Source: Leuctra nigra
Taxonomy: Eukaryota > Arthropoda > Insecta > Plecoptera > Leuctridae
Reading direction: 5' to 3'
NCBI GenBank assembly: GCA_934045905.1
Contig: OW203769.1
Span: 28,901,899-28,965,898 of the forward strand
Length of the DNA: 64,000 nt
The number at the start of each line of letters is the position of its first letter. Position 1 is the first letter of the stretch. The notes below the pieces were generated by a model, which saw only the letters and a program-made list of their open reading frames with translations, ran no database searches and was not told the origin of the DNA. The translations under genes and the position numbers were made by a program. Positions 1 to 9,904 of this stretch are shown here, one piece after another.

Positions 1-295
1 AACTTATAAGTTACCTACCTATATTATACGTAGATGATTGTATTCTGTTCATTTTTGATTGAAACATACTTTTCAAATATTTGCCGCCTTCCATTACAAC
101 AGCCAATGGAAAGAGAACTACACTTAGTATAGACAAATTCTCCATCAGAGTAAATTGTCTCTTGATATTTCATTAAAAAAAAACTCTGAAAATTCTCTAT
201 CAGAGAATTTTGTCTTAATATTTGGTAGAAAAAAAAATGTCTCTGAAAAAAAATTCTTGAGAAATTTACAACACTAACAACTCAAATAGGATCTA

Positions 296-430
296 CACTC
301 AACAAATAATAAACGGTATTCGAAAAATGGAGTTAGATGACGTGTTAGCACAGAATTCATGGGATGATGCCATTAAATCTTGTTAAGCCAATCTGTTTCT
401 TTCGAATACCGTTTTATCTTTTGTTGAGTG
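296..430. mobile_element. CACTC-family MITE, copy 1 (Tc1/mariner-like)
   Basis: This is a 135-bp element flanked by TA on both sides (294-295 and 431-432). The terminal inverted repeats start CACTCAACAAA and share the inner block AAACGGTATTCGAAA. Related copies lie at 16093, 41593, 48083 and 61699. No coding capacity. The assignment to Tc1/mariner rests only on the TA flanks. Confidence 0.75.
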
Positions 431-905
431 TACATAAAAAAGTAAGTATCTAGGTAGTAGGTACCTACTAACAAAAGATGTGCAATTCAAATAATTTTCT
501 TAACTAATGTAAAAACTTTCTATTTAGTCTGCAAAATTAGCCTAATATTAAAGTGTTTAAATCAATGTGTATAGAATTTATAAATAAGGGACGAGCATAG
601 CAATATGCGATATGATTTTAAATTATTGTTATTGTTTATTCAAATGTATATATTGACATGCATATCAATGTAATTTTGAATGTCTAAAATGTGTATTCCT
701 GAAAGCGTTACGCTTACAAATAAAAATAAATAAAATAAAAAAATATAACTTAATGAACAGTTTGGTCAATTGCCCACGAGTATTTGACCAGTCAATTGAG
801 TGAATTAAATGAAATTGACGGTTAACTTGATTCATGTTTTGATCGTAAGATGATTACTTTCTTAAAATGCATTTCTAATTAATTTTGTTCGTGTATAGAT
901 AGGAA
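431..905. other. AT-rich non-coding stretch
   Basis: No coding potential is seen. An A-rich run of the form AAATAAATAAAATAAA at about 718-741 looks like the 3' tail of an old retroposon, but its body is not recognisable. Confidence 0.5.
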
Positions 906-2054
906 ATGCATATGGCTTTCTTGGACTTGGAGAAGGCATATGACAGGTTGCCAAGGGAAATAGTTTGGGAGTGTTTGGTGAAGAGAGGAATAGGCAAGGA
1001 CTTGGTTGAGCGGATCAAATGTATGTATCAGAACAGTGTGAGTTGTGTGCAGTCGGGAGTGGGGAGATCGGAATGGTTTAGTATTAGTGAAGGGCTTCGG
1101 CAAGGGAGTGTGTTGTCACCAACACTGTTCATCATAGTAATGGACGAGTTGTTGAAGAAAGCAGAGCCGAATGAGGGGATCGATACTCAAACGTTGATTT
1201 ATGCGGATGATGTGGTGGTGTGGGGAGAAACTAGGGAGGAAGTTCAGGTAAAGATTAATAAGTGGAGTGAAGAGACGGAGAAGATGGGTTTGAAAATAAG
1301 TGAAGAGAAGAGCGAAGTAATGTCCATGGAAAGAAAGAAGCTTAAACACGGTCATGCTAGGATCAAGCTTGGAGAGGGATGGTTGAAGGAGGTGGAAGAG
1401 TTTAAGTATCTGGGTAGCCTGCTCACCAACAAGGCTAAAGTAGACAGAGAAATACAAGAAAGAAGAAAGAAAGCAGAGGCATTTTATCAAGCAGTGAGGA
1501 AGTTGCTGTGGAATGAGAAGTTTCCACAAGTCTGCAAGATCATTATGTACAAGATGTATTTCCTGCCAATTCTAACATACGGGGCAGTGACGTGGTCAGC
1601 AGGTGGAAAGGAAATGAACCAGCTACAGGCAGCTGAGATGAAGTTTTTGAGGAGTGTGAAGGGGGTGACAAGAATGGATAGGATCCGAAGTAGGAAGATA
1701 AGAAAAGAGCTTGGGGTTGAAAGATTGGTGTTCAAGCTGGGAAGAGAGAGGCTCAGGTGGTTCGGCCACATGAAGAGGATGGGAACCGATAGAGTGCCAA
1801 GGCGGGTGTTTGAAGCGGCTACAGGGGGAACTCGGAGAGTGGGGCGATTAAGAGACAGGTGGATTGGATTGATCAAGGAGGATGTGTTGGTGAGAGGAGG
1901 AAGGTGGAGTGAGTTGGAGGCTGAGAGACAGTGGGAGGACAGAACATGGTGGAAGGAATTTGTGGAACAATTAGAAGTGGAAGAAGAAGAGGAGGAAGAA
2001 GAGGCGGAAACGCCAGGCGTGGCCAGCCGGTTTCCAGGAGTCCTGCGGCCCTAG
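906..2054 (+). pseudogene. 5'-truncated non-LTR retrotransposon reverse transcriptase (RTE-like)
   Basis: The ORF of 382 residues is the C-terminal part of a LINE reverse transcriptase. It opens with the motif LDLEKAYDRLP (the first catalytic Asp region), then GLRQGSVLSPTLF (about residues 57-70), then the catalytic YADD box at about residue 98. A thumb region follows, and a C-terminal RERLRWFGHMKRM motif with a W-rich end. The endonuclease and the N-terminal RT part are missing: an in-frame stop (900-902) directly precedes the first ATG, so this is a 5'-truncated insertion. The 3' tail continues past the stop with a CCCACCCCCTGACCC block and an ATT-repeat end near 2120. Similar 3' ends occur at 5083, 5325 and 43880. 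Long stretches are open, so it is fairly young. RTE/BovB-type is a family-level guess. It lies on the 3' side of the ZMYND8 exons, in opposite orientation. Confidence 0.85.
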
Positions 2055-2343
2055 TGTTGGTGGGAATACCCACCCCCTGACCCATTAAATTGGAACCAGG
2101 GATGGATTATTATTATAGATAGGTGGTATAGATACTGATACTGTGTTATTATTTAAATAATGTTTTGCATTTCAAACCAATGCTTTGTTATTTCTTTCTA
2201 TATTAGATTTTGACACATTTATTACCTATTTTATTAATTATTATGTACTTGGCCACAGACTAGCCATGTGACATATTGTTGTAGAGTGTGTGTTTATTTC
2301 TTTGTATGTGTAATTATTAACAATAAAATAGAATTGAGCCTAC

Positions 2344-2609
2344 CCTCATTGCTTTCTCCAGCTGCGGCGACTTTCCTCTGGTGGCGTTGTTGGGCGGCTC
2401 ATTGCTGTAGAGAAACACATCCTCCAGCTTGACGAGGGACTTGTCGTGGTCGCCGAAGAACCTGCAGTCCGCTTCGCGCTGCTTGGCGTGGTACTTCATC
2501 ACCTTGGCCGGCCAGTGCGGGTAGTGCGGCACTTTGGCCCACACGAGGAGGTGCGGGACGGAGCAGACCTGCGGGAACCAGTCCGCTTGCGTGTGGGCGC
2601 GCAAGTAGC
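2344..2609 (-). CDS. ZMYND8: ZMYND8-like chromatin reader, PWWP exon
   Basis: This exon encodes the zinc-binding strand after the bromodomain (CPEC then YLRAHTQADWFPQVC) and a PWWP domain with LVWAKV, the PHWPAKV core and the RFFGDHDKS strand. In ZMYND8 the PHD, bromodomain and PWWP form one unit that binds acetylated and methylated histone H3 tails in the nucleus and recruits corepressors. The acceptor is TTGTCAG directly before the exon (minus strand). The exon takes two bases to finish the Cys codon started in the bromodomain exon, which confirms the join. It ends in phase 0 after KAMR, with the donor GTAGGC at 2343-2338. Downstream exons (disordered region, coiled coil, MYND finger) are not found and probably lie outside the window. 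ZMYND11 has the same domain order, but the bromodomain exon fits ZMYND8 better. Confidence 0.9.
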
Positions 2610-2611
2610 CT

Positions 2612-2700
2612 GACAACATCGAGATAAATCTCTATCTCAATCGAGTGGTCAAATTTCCATCTATAATTTTCAAGTCTTGAGCACATTACTGAGACATTTC
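2612..2700. mobile_element. fragment of a hAT element next to a splice acceptor
   Basis: The stretch resembles the left subterminal part of the hAT element at 8612-9170 (shared ATCTCAA, AAATTTCC, ATTTTC and AGTCT blocks in the same order). It starts next to the acceptor of the ZMYND8 PWWP exon. A matching right-end fragment lies at 3838-3960. Confidence 0.5.
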
Positions 2701-2780
2701 CAATGTACTGTTAATTTTTGCAGCACCCCTTTGTATCTCCATGTAAGACTTAAATAAGTATGATCTGTGATGCTTTATAC

Positions 2781-3727
2781 TAGAGATGGGCCGATACCGA
2801 TACCGATACTCACGATATCGGTATCGGTACCATCTCACCGATCACCGACCATCTCACCGACTTATCTCATCGATACCGATCGGTATCGGTCAATTTTAAT
2901 GCAATATTTTCGATACTTAGATACTTATTACTTTTTTATTTGAAATTTTGAATTGTAGCCGTTTTCCCGCCATTGGTGCTCATTGGCATCACGTTAGTGA
3001 GCTTTATCACCATTGGCAGATGCCTCAACCAATCAGAGCCAAGGTTGCAAGTGACATAATCTCCAAAAAAATCTCTAGTTTTGTGAATTTTTATTGAATA
3101 CTTTGGTGGACAGGAACTACAGAAATACAGTAAACCCTCGTTAATTCGAATTCAAAGGGACCCAAAAAATCCCAGTTCGAATTAAAAAAGTTCGAAATAT
3201 CCTAATTAATGCAATTTTTTTTGTGCATTTTCATGAAGTTTGAATATTCCCGCCTGTGGAATATTCCCGCCATTGCAAAAAAGTGGGGTTGGCAAACCTG
3301 TAACAGCAGTTTGGCCAACCTCGCAAGCCACATGACGTAATTTTGACGCCATTGAAGGTTGTGTTTTGTTTTGAGTGTTGTTTTTTTCGTAGTTTGTTCG
3401 CGATTATTTTATCAATCCTGTTGCAAAGTTCGAATTAAAACAACTGTATGCAAGGAATAACATGGGCTGGGACCAAAATTCAGTTCGAATTTCGAATTAA
3501 CCTAAAATTCGATTTATAAAAATGATTTAACATGTAAAAACCTATCCTGTCCACTGGGACCATGCACCTAGTTCGAATTTACCCCTAAATTCGAATTATT
3601 GAAGTTCGTAATAACGAGGGTTTACTGTATAAAGAAACAAAAGTATCGGCGATACTATCGGTATCGCTAATCATAAAGTGAGTATCGGTATCGGTATCGG
3701 TGAAAATGTGGTATCGACCCATCTCTA
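2781..3727. mobile_element. hAT MITE with GGTATC-rich ends
   Basis: A 947-bp element bounded by TAGAGATGGG and CCCATCTCTA, with an exact 8-bp target-site duplication CTTTATAC (2773-2780 and 3728-3735). The subterminal regions are runs of GATACC/GGTATC repeats. There is no ORF. It lies in the ZMYND8 intron between the PWWP and bromodomain exons and is itself host to the element at 3128-3627. Confidence 0.9.
3128..3627. mobile_element. nested pogo/Tigger-type MITE
   Basis: A 500-bp element with inverted ends CAGTAAACCCTCG, flanked by TA (3126-3127, 3628-3629). Short TTCGAATT blocks recur inside as subterminal repeats. CAGT-type ends and a TA duplication are typical of pogo/Tigger relatives. 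It is inserted in the hAT MITE at 2781-3727, so it is the younger of the two. Confidence 0.85.
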
Positions 3728-3837
3728 CTTTATACGTAAAAAAGACAGCAATGAAGACTATAAATAAACAAATGTTATATTTTGTGTCTGAATGAATTTC
3801 ATTCCTTTTTCTACACAACAAAAAACTTAACAGAAAA

Positions 3838-3960
3838 GGTGTGATCTCGCTCCAATATTCTTGATCTCTAGGGTAAAATAGCTGCTCGATAATGCTGCAT
3901 CTTTTCAAATAATCTTGATTTCGCTCAACATAAAAAATTTAAATCTCGCACAGCCAGGAT
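3838..3960. mobile_element. right-end fragment of the 8612-type hAT family
   Basis: Blocks such as GATCTCGCTC, AATATTCTTGATCTC and AATCTCGCACAGCC match, in order, the right end of the hAT element at 8612-9170. The left-end partner may be 2612-2700, with the 2781 element inserted between them. Confidence 0.5.
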
Positions 3961-4426
3961 CATACGCAACGAGGAATGCTGTGACAAAAACTGCTCTAAG
4001 GTCAAAACAGTCTCATTTAATTCATGAGATATTCATAACATAAGCATCGTAATACCTGTTTAACCATTCAAATCAATAAATATATTTACAAGAGTATGCA
4101 TAGCTATTTCTTGAGTTAACTTTAGGTCCGTTCATATTTGACACGGAAGAACGATGACAACATCAACGGAAAATGGAAAACCAACGGAATCTAACTATTT
4201 GACTACATTTCATCAATCATGCATCGGCCAATAAAGAAATAATTCTACCTTTGTCCCACTTATAAATACAATATGGACACAAAAATTGCACTTATTAAGT
4301 TCATGTTCTAATTTAATATAATTTTCCTACACACTTTCTGATTTTTTAAGTTGAAATCAAAGAAAATTGGCACGTATATTGATCACCTAAAGTTGAAATA
4401 CACAGTAGAATGAAAAAGCCACTCAC
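3961..4426. other. ZMYND8 intron sequence
   Basis: AT-rich intron sequence before the bromodomain exon donor. I see no gene, RNA or intact element here. Confidence 0.5.
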
Positions 4427-4691
4427 ACTCTGGGCAGTTCTCGATCTCCGCCATGTCCTGCTTGCAGACGTTGATGAGCTTCTTCGCCGTGGCATTGTAC
4501 TCCGACTTGGCTTCGTTGAAGATCATCGAGTTGTGCAGAATCCACTTGGCGTCGGCGAGGAACGCGGCCGGACTGCCGTACAGGTTCTTGTCGATGTTGC
4601 TGGCCAGCTTGCTCAGATCCATGGGGTTGAAGATGTGGTTCAGATAGTCCGGGTAGTGCTCCAGACTCACCGGACGCTGGAACCTCTCCGG
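4427..4691 (-). CDS. ZMYND8: ZMYND8-like chromatin reader, bromodomain exon
   Basis: This exon encodes most of an acetyl-lysine-binding bromodomain: RPVSLEHYPDYL, IFNPMDLSKL (the ZA loop with its PMDL motif), AFLADAKWILHN (helix B) and the IFNEAKSEY loop holding the conserved acetyl-lysine-contacting Asn. It ends with IENCPEC, the start of the zinc ribbon that packs against the PWWP domain in this family. The ADAKWILHN helix points to ZMYND8 rather than ZMYND11. The acceptor is GTCTAG (minus strand) and the donor GTGAGT at 4426-4421. The exon is 265 bp, phase 0 in and phase 1 out, matching both neighbours. The GC-rich exon stands out from the AT-rich introns. Confidence 0.93.
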
Positions 4692-5049
4692 CTAGACGGC
4701 AACAACAGCGACAACTCAACAACAGCGACATCATCATGTCGGCAGAGAATTGGAACTATAGGATAGTGCATACAACTTTCCAATATGATGGAAGTATTTA
4801 AAAGAAATCTTCTTACTCTTTGCAAAAAAAATATTTTGCCCTAATAAACAATGGATGAAATCTGTTCAGATAAAATCTAAAATTCTCCATGTTTTCTTAA
4901 TCTTAACCCTTTAACGAGTGAGTTAATTGTAGGTAGGTAGAGGTAAGAATTCTATATCCTTTTTGGGATGAGTTAGGAAGCAGATTTTTGTATGATGAGA
5001 ATATAGGGCTATCAAATATTGAAAAAAAATTTAAAATCCCCCCCCCCCA

Positions 5050-5080
<31 letters not shown>

Positions 5081-5082
5081 GT
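4692..5082. other. ZMYND8 intron sequence with poly-T run
   Basis: AT-rich intron with a C run and a long T run at about 5040-5076. No feature supported apart from these homopolymers. Confidence 0.5.
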
Positions 5083-5180
5083 CAGGACCGGCTACCCGAC
5101 ATCACTGAAGCGAAGGCCCAAGATCGATGGTGGAATTCCACCCCCCGACCCAACATTGTGTTGGAAACGGGAGACAGATA
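5083..5180 (+). mobile_element. LINE 3'-end fragment
   Basis: It contains CCACCCCCCGACCCAACATT followed by a GTTGGAAACGGGA block. This is the same layout as the 3' end of the RT element at 2060-2110 (CCACCCCCTGACCC then TTGGAACCAGGG). The body is missing; it is a severely 5'-truncated copy of the same or a sister RTE-like family. Confidence 0.55.
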
Positions 5181-5324
5181 TTTATTTTTTTTGAGGGCAT
5201 AGAATACCAAAACGTTAGAGATACGGGCAATCTCGTTAAAGGGTTAATCAATTTCTAATGTGAGCATTAATATTTCATATGTACTCCAAAATCATTCATC
5301 GCATTTCTTAATATAATATATCGC

Positions 5325-5425
5325 GACCCTGCTTCCAACTATTGTCGGGTCAGGGGGTGGGATGATCCCACCAATGTTCTAGGGCACTTGTGTTCTCAGA
5401 GCCGACTTGCCAAGTCCGACACGCA
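5325..5425 (-). mobile_element. LINE 3'-end fragment, reverse strand
   Basis: On the minus strand this reads ATTGGTGGGATCATCCCACC, then CCCTGACCCGAC, then GGAAGCAGGG and an AT-rich tail. This matches the 3' end of the RT element at 906-2120. Confidence 0.6.
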
Positions 5426-6199
5426 TTTCTTATTGGAATAAAATGTTAAACAATCAAATTCTACTTATTGTATTTATAAATATCCTTGTGTGCTCGGTCT
5501 CTATTTCAACTTTTACCAAGTTTTAGTCAATAAAATAACTCAATCTTTCCATTTTCAAACATATTCCAAACATTTTCTAATTTTTCAATAGAAGAAATCT
5601 ACTTTTGCATTGTCTCCATTGCCCATGCTATTGTTGTGAATGGAGGAGCTATTGAACTCTGTGTGTGGCGTAATGTGGCAACACTGCATGCCAGCTGGTC
5701 GGTGCAAGTGACCTTGAGTGACTGCCACATTCCAGTCCCTGCTCATGCAGTTGCCAGGCAACCCTCAACAAGCAATCTCTCCTGCTGGATGCTGTCATTT
5801 TACAACATACAATAAACGCTTCTCTCACACCCTCAATTAGCAGTCACAAAATTAAGGAATATGTTCACCTCCCAAACAACAAATGAAGCATAATTATCTT
5901 TAATAAACAAACAAATAAACCCGGCGCATCATTTCTTCCCGATTTCTGCATAAAAATACATCCAACACATCTACAAAATACAAAAAGACAATATTGAAAA
6001 TGTTTATTGCCGCGCCCCTCTGAAAAGATTGCTGGTATCTAGATAATGCTGGTATAAGTGCTGGTATAATGATAATAAATGGTTTTATTAGCAACTTTGG
6101 ATTATACACAGAAGCTTACTAAGTAGGTAGGTACTACATGTGTATAGTTGTTACTAGTATACTAATAGGCACAATTTCACAACCAAATACATCTAATCT
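5426..6199. other. ZMYND8 intron sequence
   Basis: AT-rich intron sequence. No gene, RNA or bounded element recognised. Confidence 0.45.
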
Positions 6200-6514
6200 C
6201 AGGCGCGTAGGAAGGGGGGGGGGGGGGAATGGGGGGAAAATCCCCCCCCTCTGATTCATTTACCATCCCTATGTTCTTATACATTTATGTGTCAAGAAAA
6301 AAAATTGCTTAAAAAGTGTTAAAATCGCGTAGAAATGCACCAAATTTATGTCTAAATTCAAAAAATTTCCGGGGCTGTGCGCCCCGGACCCGCATTTTGC
6401 TGGGGGGCCCTCCCCCCAGACCCCCCATTATCTTCGTGGACACTAGTATATCCGGCTCAAGTTATTTTACAATATTATTCCCCCCCCCTTGCAAATTTAG
6501 TTCCTACGCGCCTG
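6200..6514. mobile_element. hAT MITE, CAGGCGCGTAGG family, short copy
   Basis: A 315-bp element bounded by CAGGCGCGTAGGAA and TTCCTACGCGCCTG. The flanking 8-mers TCTAATCT and TCTACTCT match at 7 of 8 positions, as expected for an ageing hAT duplication. G and C runs lie just inside the ends. A longer copy with the same ends lies at 60016-60954. Confidence 0.85.
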
Positions 6515-7642
6515 TCTACTCTAGTAAGAATGAGGAATGTAGTGTGGTATAATCGGGGAGAGAGAGAGACAGAAAGACAGGGTGAATGACCTCAGATGAC
6601 TCGACGACACTCCCACATTCTATCTGTTCAGACTTATCAACAGCGTTTAGGTGGCAAAAGACAGGGCAGGCTGTTGACAATTAAATTCTCTGCGTACAGG
6701 AGAGTGGATAAAACGTTTGATATAGGTACTATAACCAGTAAATAGCACCAAATTATTGAAACATATGATTTTGTTGGTTCAGATAATTGATTGGCACAAA
6801 CAGATGAGGAGAACTAAAATTACCTAAGTACGATCCTTGTGGAAATTATAAATGCTCTCAGATCTTAGCGTTTTCGCAAAAAAAAATATTGTAAATTTGT
6901 GCAATTTAATTAGATTTAGTAAAAAATTAACAATAAAAAATCACACAAAACAGTATGAAAATCTTGGTTGCAAAATTGCAAAAGTTACAGAAATAGAGTA
7001 GGTATGTAGTGTACTAATGGTATGGTAAAAACAAAAACAGAAAAAATAAAGCTGACATGAAAATATTAAGTAGGTTACAGTGCTTATTAAAAAAAAAACA
7101 CAACATCGTTCAACAACATTTTCATAATTTGTTCACAAAATTACTATATTGTATTTATAATATAGTGTTGGTATGGAAGATAGACTAAAAAATTAGCTGC
7201 ACAATCTATTTTCACATTTTTCGTAAATTGCTACGACGATACAAAAGCTACATTGATAAGGAAATGTTATCTCCAAAGTTTACTTCGAGGAGTGTAGTTT
7301 AATTTTTAAATAACTAATACCTATTCTAGAAAATAAGGAACACGACTGACCTCTGGTGGATTCTTTGGTACTACCAAAATGGAGGATATAAAGAGTTTAT
7401 TTATGTAAATAAATGATATAAAATTTGCTTTAGTTGTTTGTTACGGCTGAAAAAGTAAACTTGTAACTAAATCTAAATTTAATTTGTTTCTCCTTTCTCA
7501 CTGCCTTATGGAAACACGAACATCAAAATAAAAAAGTGCATCTAAAAAGTTTCCTGCCAGAAGTGGCTCCATCACGTATCGCTTATTTGTTCGAATGTTC
7601 TAATGTTGAGACGAAGACGTATTGCTGAGTGTTTGAACTCAC
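6515..7642. other. ZMYND8 intron sequence
   Basis: AT-rich intron. No feature could be supported. Confidence 0.45.
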
Positions 7643-7730
7643 CTCCGGCACGCGGAGCTCCATCTCTAGCACGGCTAGTTTGAGCATCTTGCCGAGCTGA
7701 GGAACGGTCACTTGTCGCATGGCCCAGGAC
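7643..7730 (-). CDS. ZMYND8: ZMYND8-like chromatin reader, linker-helix exon between PHD and bromodomain
   Basis: An 88-bp exon encoding SWAMRQVTVPQLGKMLKLAV followed by LEMELRVPE. In ZMYND8 the same place holds a helix with the pattern AM-x-x-LT-x-x-QL-x-x-LLK-x-A that joins the PHD finger to the bromodomain, so this is assigned by position and pattern. The acceptor is GTGTAG and the donor GTGAGT (minus strand). It takes one base to complete the Arg codon left open by the PHD exon and ends in phase 0, as the bromodomain exon needs. Confidence 0.85.
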
Positions 7731-7900
7731 CTACACATCCGAACACACTCGCTCACATCACTCACTCTTCTGGAGAAATTACTCAACATCAAACTAATTG
7801 CTAGAGATTAATGGTTTAATAAAATCCAAAATTTCCTTCTAAGATAATGAAATTCTTCAAATTCTTTGAAGATTATCTAACTCGTTCATCAAAGAGGCAG
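7731..7900. other. ZMYND8 intron sequence
   Basis: Ordinary intron sequence; nothing else seen. Confidence 0.4.
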
Positions 7901-8531
7901 CACCGTGTAGAGACTTCACACTACTAAATTTAAGGTGACGGCAGATGAATGCTTTACCATGGAGACCCTTGAATACGAATTACGGGCGGAACTCGCAGAA
8001 GGAAATGCTATGAAATGCACCCCCGGACGAGAATACAGAACAGATACTAGCGCTAGTGTACGATATTGGCAGTTATCGGAACTGTTTTATCACTAGATCC
8101 AGTACATCATCTCTCTTCATTAATTGATAGTCAATTACAATTAAATCTTTGATCTAAATGTCAGATGCATGTTATCGTTGTAGGTTATTGGGCAGTTAAT
8201 TCATTTAAAAAGAGAATGAAAACACTCGAGGGCGGGGAATTTCATTAAGGATGTTTTATTTATTATTGAAGGAGTTGATTTAAAAGTGAATCCTTGTTTG
8301 ACCATGGTTTTGTACCTACCGAGGTAAGATTCAAATCTAATCTAATTTGTACTTCTATCTAAACGCTGCGCTAGTATCCGTCCTGTACGATCCATAGACC
8401 TTGACTTGACCTTGACATTCCATTCTATAGACCTGGTCTGAGTTTAACATTGCAGCAGATTTCACCTATTGAAGCCCTTCTGCCGTCACCTTAAATTTAG
8501 TAGTGTGAAGTAAGCTGTTCTCTACACGGTG
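7901..8531. mobile_element. TIR element with a 7-bp target duplication
   Basis: A 631-bp element whose ends read CACCGTGTAGAGA and, inverted, TCTACACGGTG. Further in, both arms share TTCACACTACTAAATTTAAG and GGTGACGGCAGA. The flanks carry GAGGCAG (7894-7900 and 8532-8538), a 7-bp duplication. An inner TTAA-GGTGACGG boundary in both arms resembles the TTAA element at 15432. There is no ORF. The superfamily is uncertain. Confidence 0.65.
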
Positions 8532-8611
8532 GAGGCAGTGTTATAAATTGAATGGCTGATGATAGGTACATTTTGACATTTTTAAAATGAAGCATACAAA
8601 TGTAAGTAAAA

Positions 8612-9170
8612 TAGGGCTATGCAAGTCTCGAAATTTCAAGACGAGATCGAGATTGAGCGCCATCTCAAGTTCGATCGTGTGTTTAAATTTCCCCCTCGAA
8701 TTTTCGAGTCTCGAGTATATCGACTGAGCCACCGAGATTGTCATGCGCAAGCGCTAGAAGGCGGTCGCTCGGCACCGCTCGGCGCTCTACCTTCTTCGCA
8801 GTGAGCACTGAACTGGTTTCTGAACGCGCTCAGTTGTCGCCGCCATTGCAGCATCATTTTTAGAAGTGTTGTTTTATTAGTTTCTTATAGTTTTCTTTGT
8901 ATTTTCCGATCTGACAAAATGGAAATGGATAGTGACAACCGTGAGCGAACATCGGATCAAGTTGACAATGTTGCTATTGTGTGGAAATACTTGGTTAAAG
9001 GGGACCTTAAAACACATGCAAAATTCTGCCCACCCTTAGGTTAAAAATAAACAATCTCGCTCGAATATTCTCGATCTCGAGGACAAAAAATTTTGCTCGA
9101 TCTCGCCCGATTTTTTAAAATAAATCTCGATCTCGCTCGAATTCGAAAAATCCAATCTCGCACAGCCCTA
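8612..9170. mobile_element. hAT element with transposase remnant
   Basis: A 559-bp element bounded by TAGGGCTATGC and GCACAGCCCTA, with an exact 8-bp duplication AAGTAAAA (8604-8611 and 9171-9178). Subterminal GATCTCG/CGAGATC repeats are frequent, as expected for transposase-binding sites. It contains the short BED-like ORF at 8919-9044, so it is an internally deleted copy of an autonomous hAT. Confidence 0.92.
8919..9044 (+). pseudogene. hAT transposase N-terminus (BED-finger remnant)
   Basis: A 41-residue ORF starting MEMDSDNRERTSDQ and continuing into VWKYLVKGDLKTHAKFC. The spacing of VW-x-Y to the single Cys fits the first half of a BED zinc finger, the DNA-binding module at the N-terminus of hAT transposases. 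The second half of the finger and the catalytic domain are absent because of the internal deletion. The host element has hAT ends and an 8-bp duplication, which supports the call. Confidence 0.6.
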
Positions 9171-9904
9171 AAGTAAAATGTCAATTACTCTTGAAGTTCA
9201 TTACAGATTTGTAAAAAAACACTTAGGTACGTATAATGCTGGTATGCAAAAGTTGGTGATGATCAGTCAAATGATTCCAGTTTTATTGATACACAGAGTT
9301 TCTTTCATCCCCATTGCAATGCTAAGTATAAACTACATATATCAAGTTTCCGAAAAAACTATTCAACCGATCTTGCTGAAAATCATTATGACTCTAATAG
9401 AGGTCGGATTCGGGTAATGTTTTGTACCCGGGTACCCGCTTTAATTACCCGGGTAATTACCCGGGTAATAAATAACTAAAAAAAAAAAATTAAAAAAAAA
9501 AATATTTTGGAAAATGTTTTGAAATTTGTTGCATTGAGCCCGCCGCCCTATCCGTGTCCTTGGGGAGAGATAGGGTCACCCGGGGGAAGTGTGACACCGG
9601 GGGAAGTGTGACACCTATTAATATACATGGTATAATAGAAGATGAAAAAATTAAAAAAATATTTTCGTTTAATGTAAGTGATAATGAATAAGATTAAAAA
9701 CAATTGACACACAGTGTTAACTGCAACACATTTTTTAAAGACAAAATGTAGTGTATGCACTTTAAATTGAAAAACATAATTCTACATCTTGTTATTACAA
9801 TTCTGTCTAAAATTATAACAAATATTAAATCAAGTATGTAGAAAAGTTATAACTATAGAGGATGAACAGTTGAATCTATAAAGAAAACAAAAACATTTTT
9901 TTTA

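Noticed and set aside
4410..4766. Plus-strand ORF of 118 codons
   Set aside because: Shadow of the bromodomain exon on the other strand.
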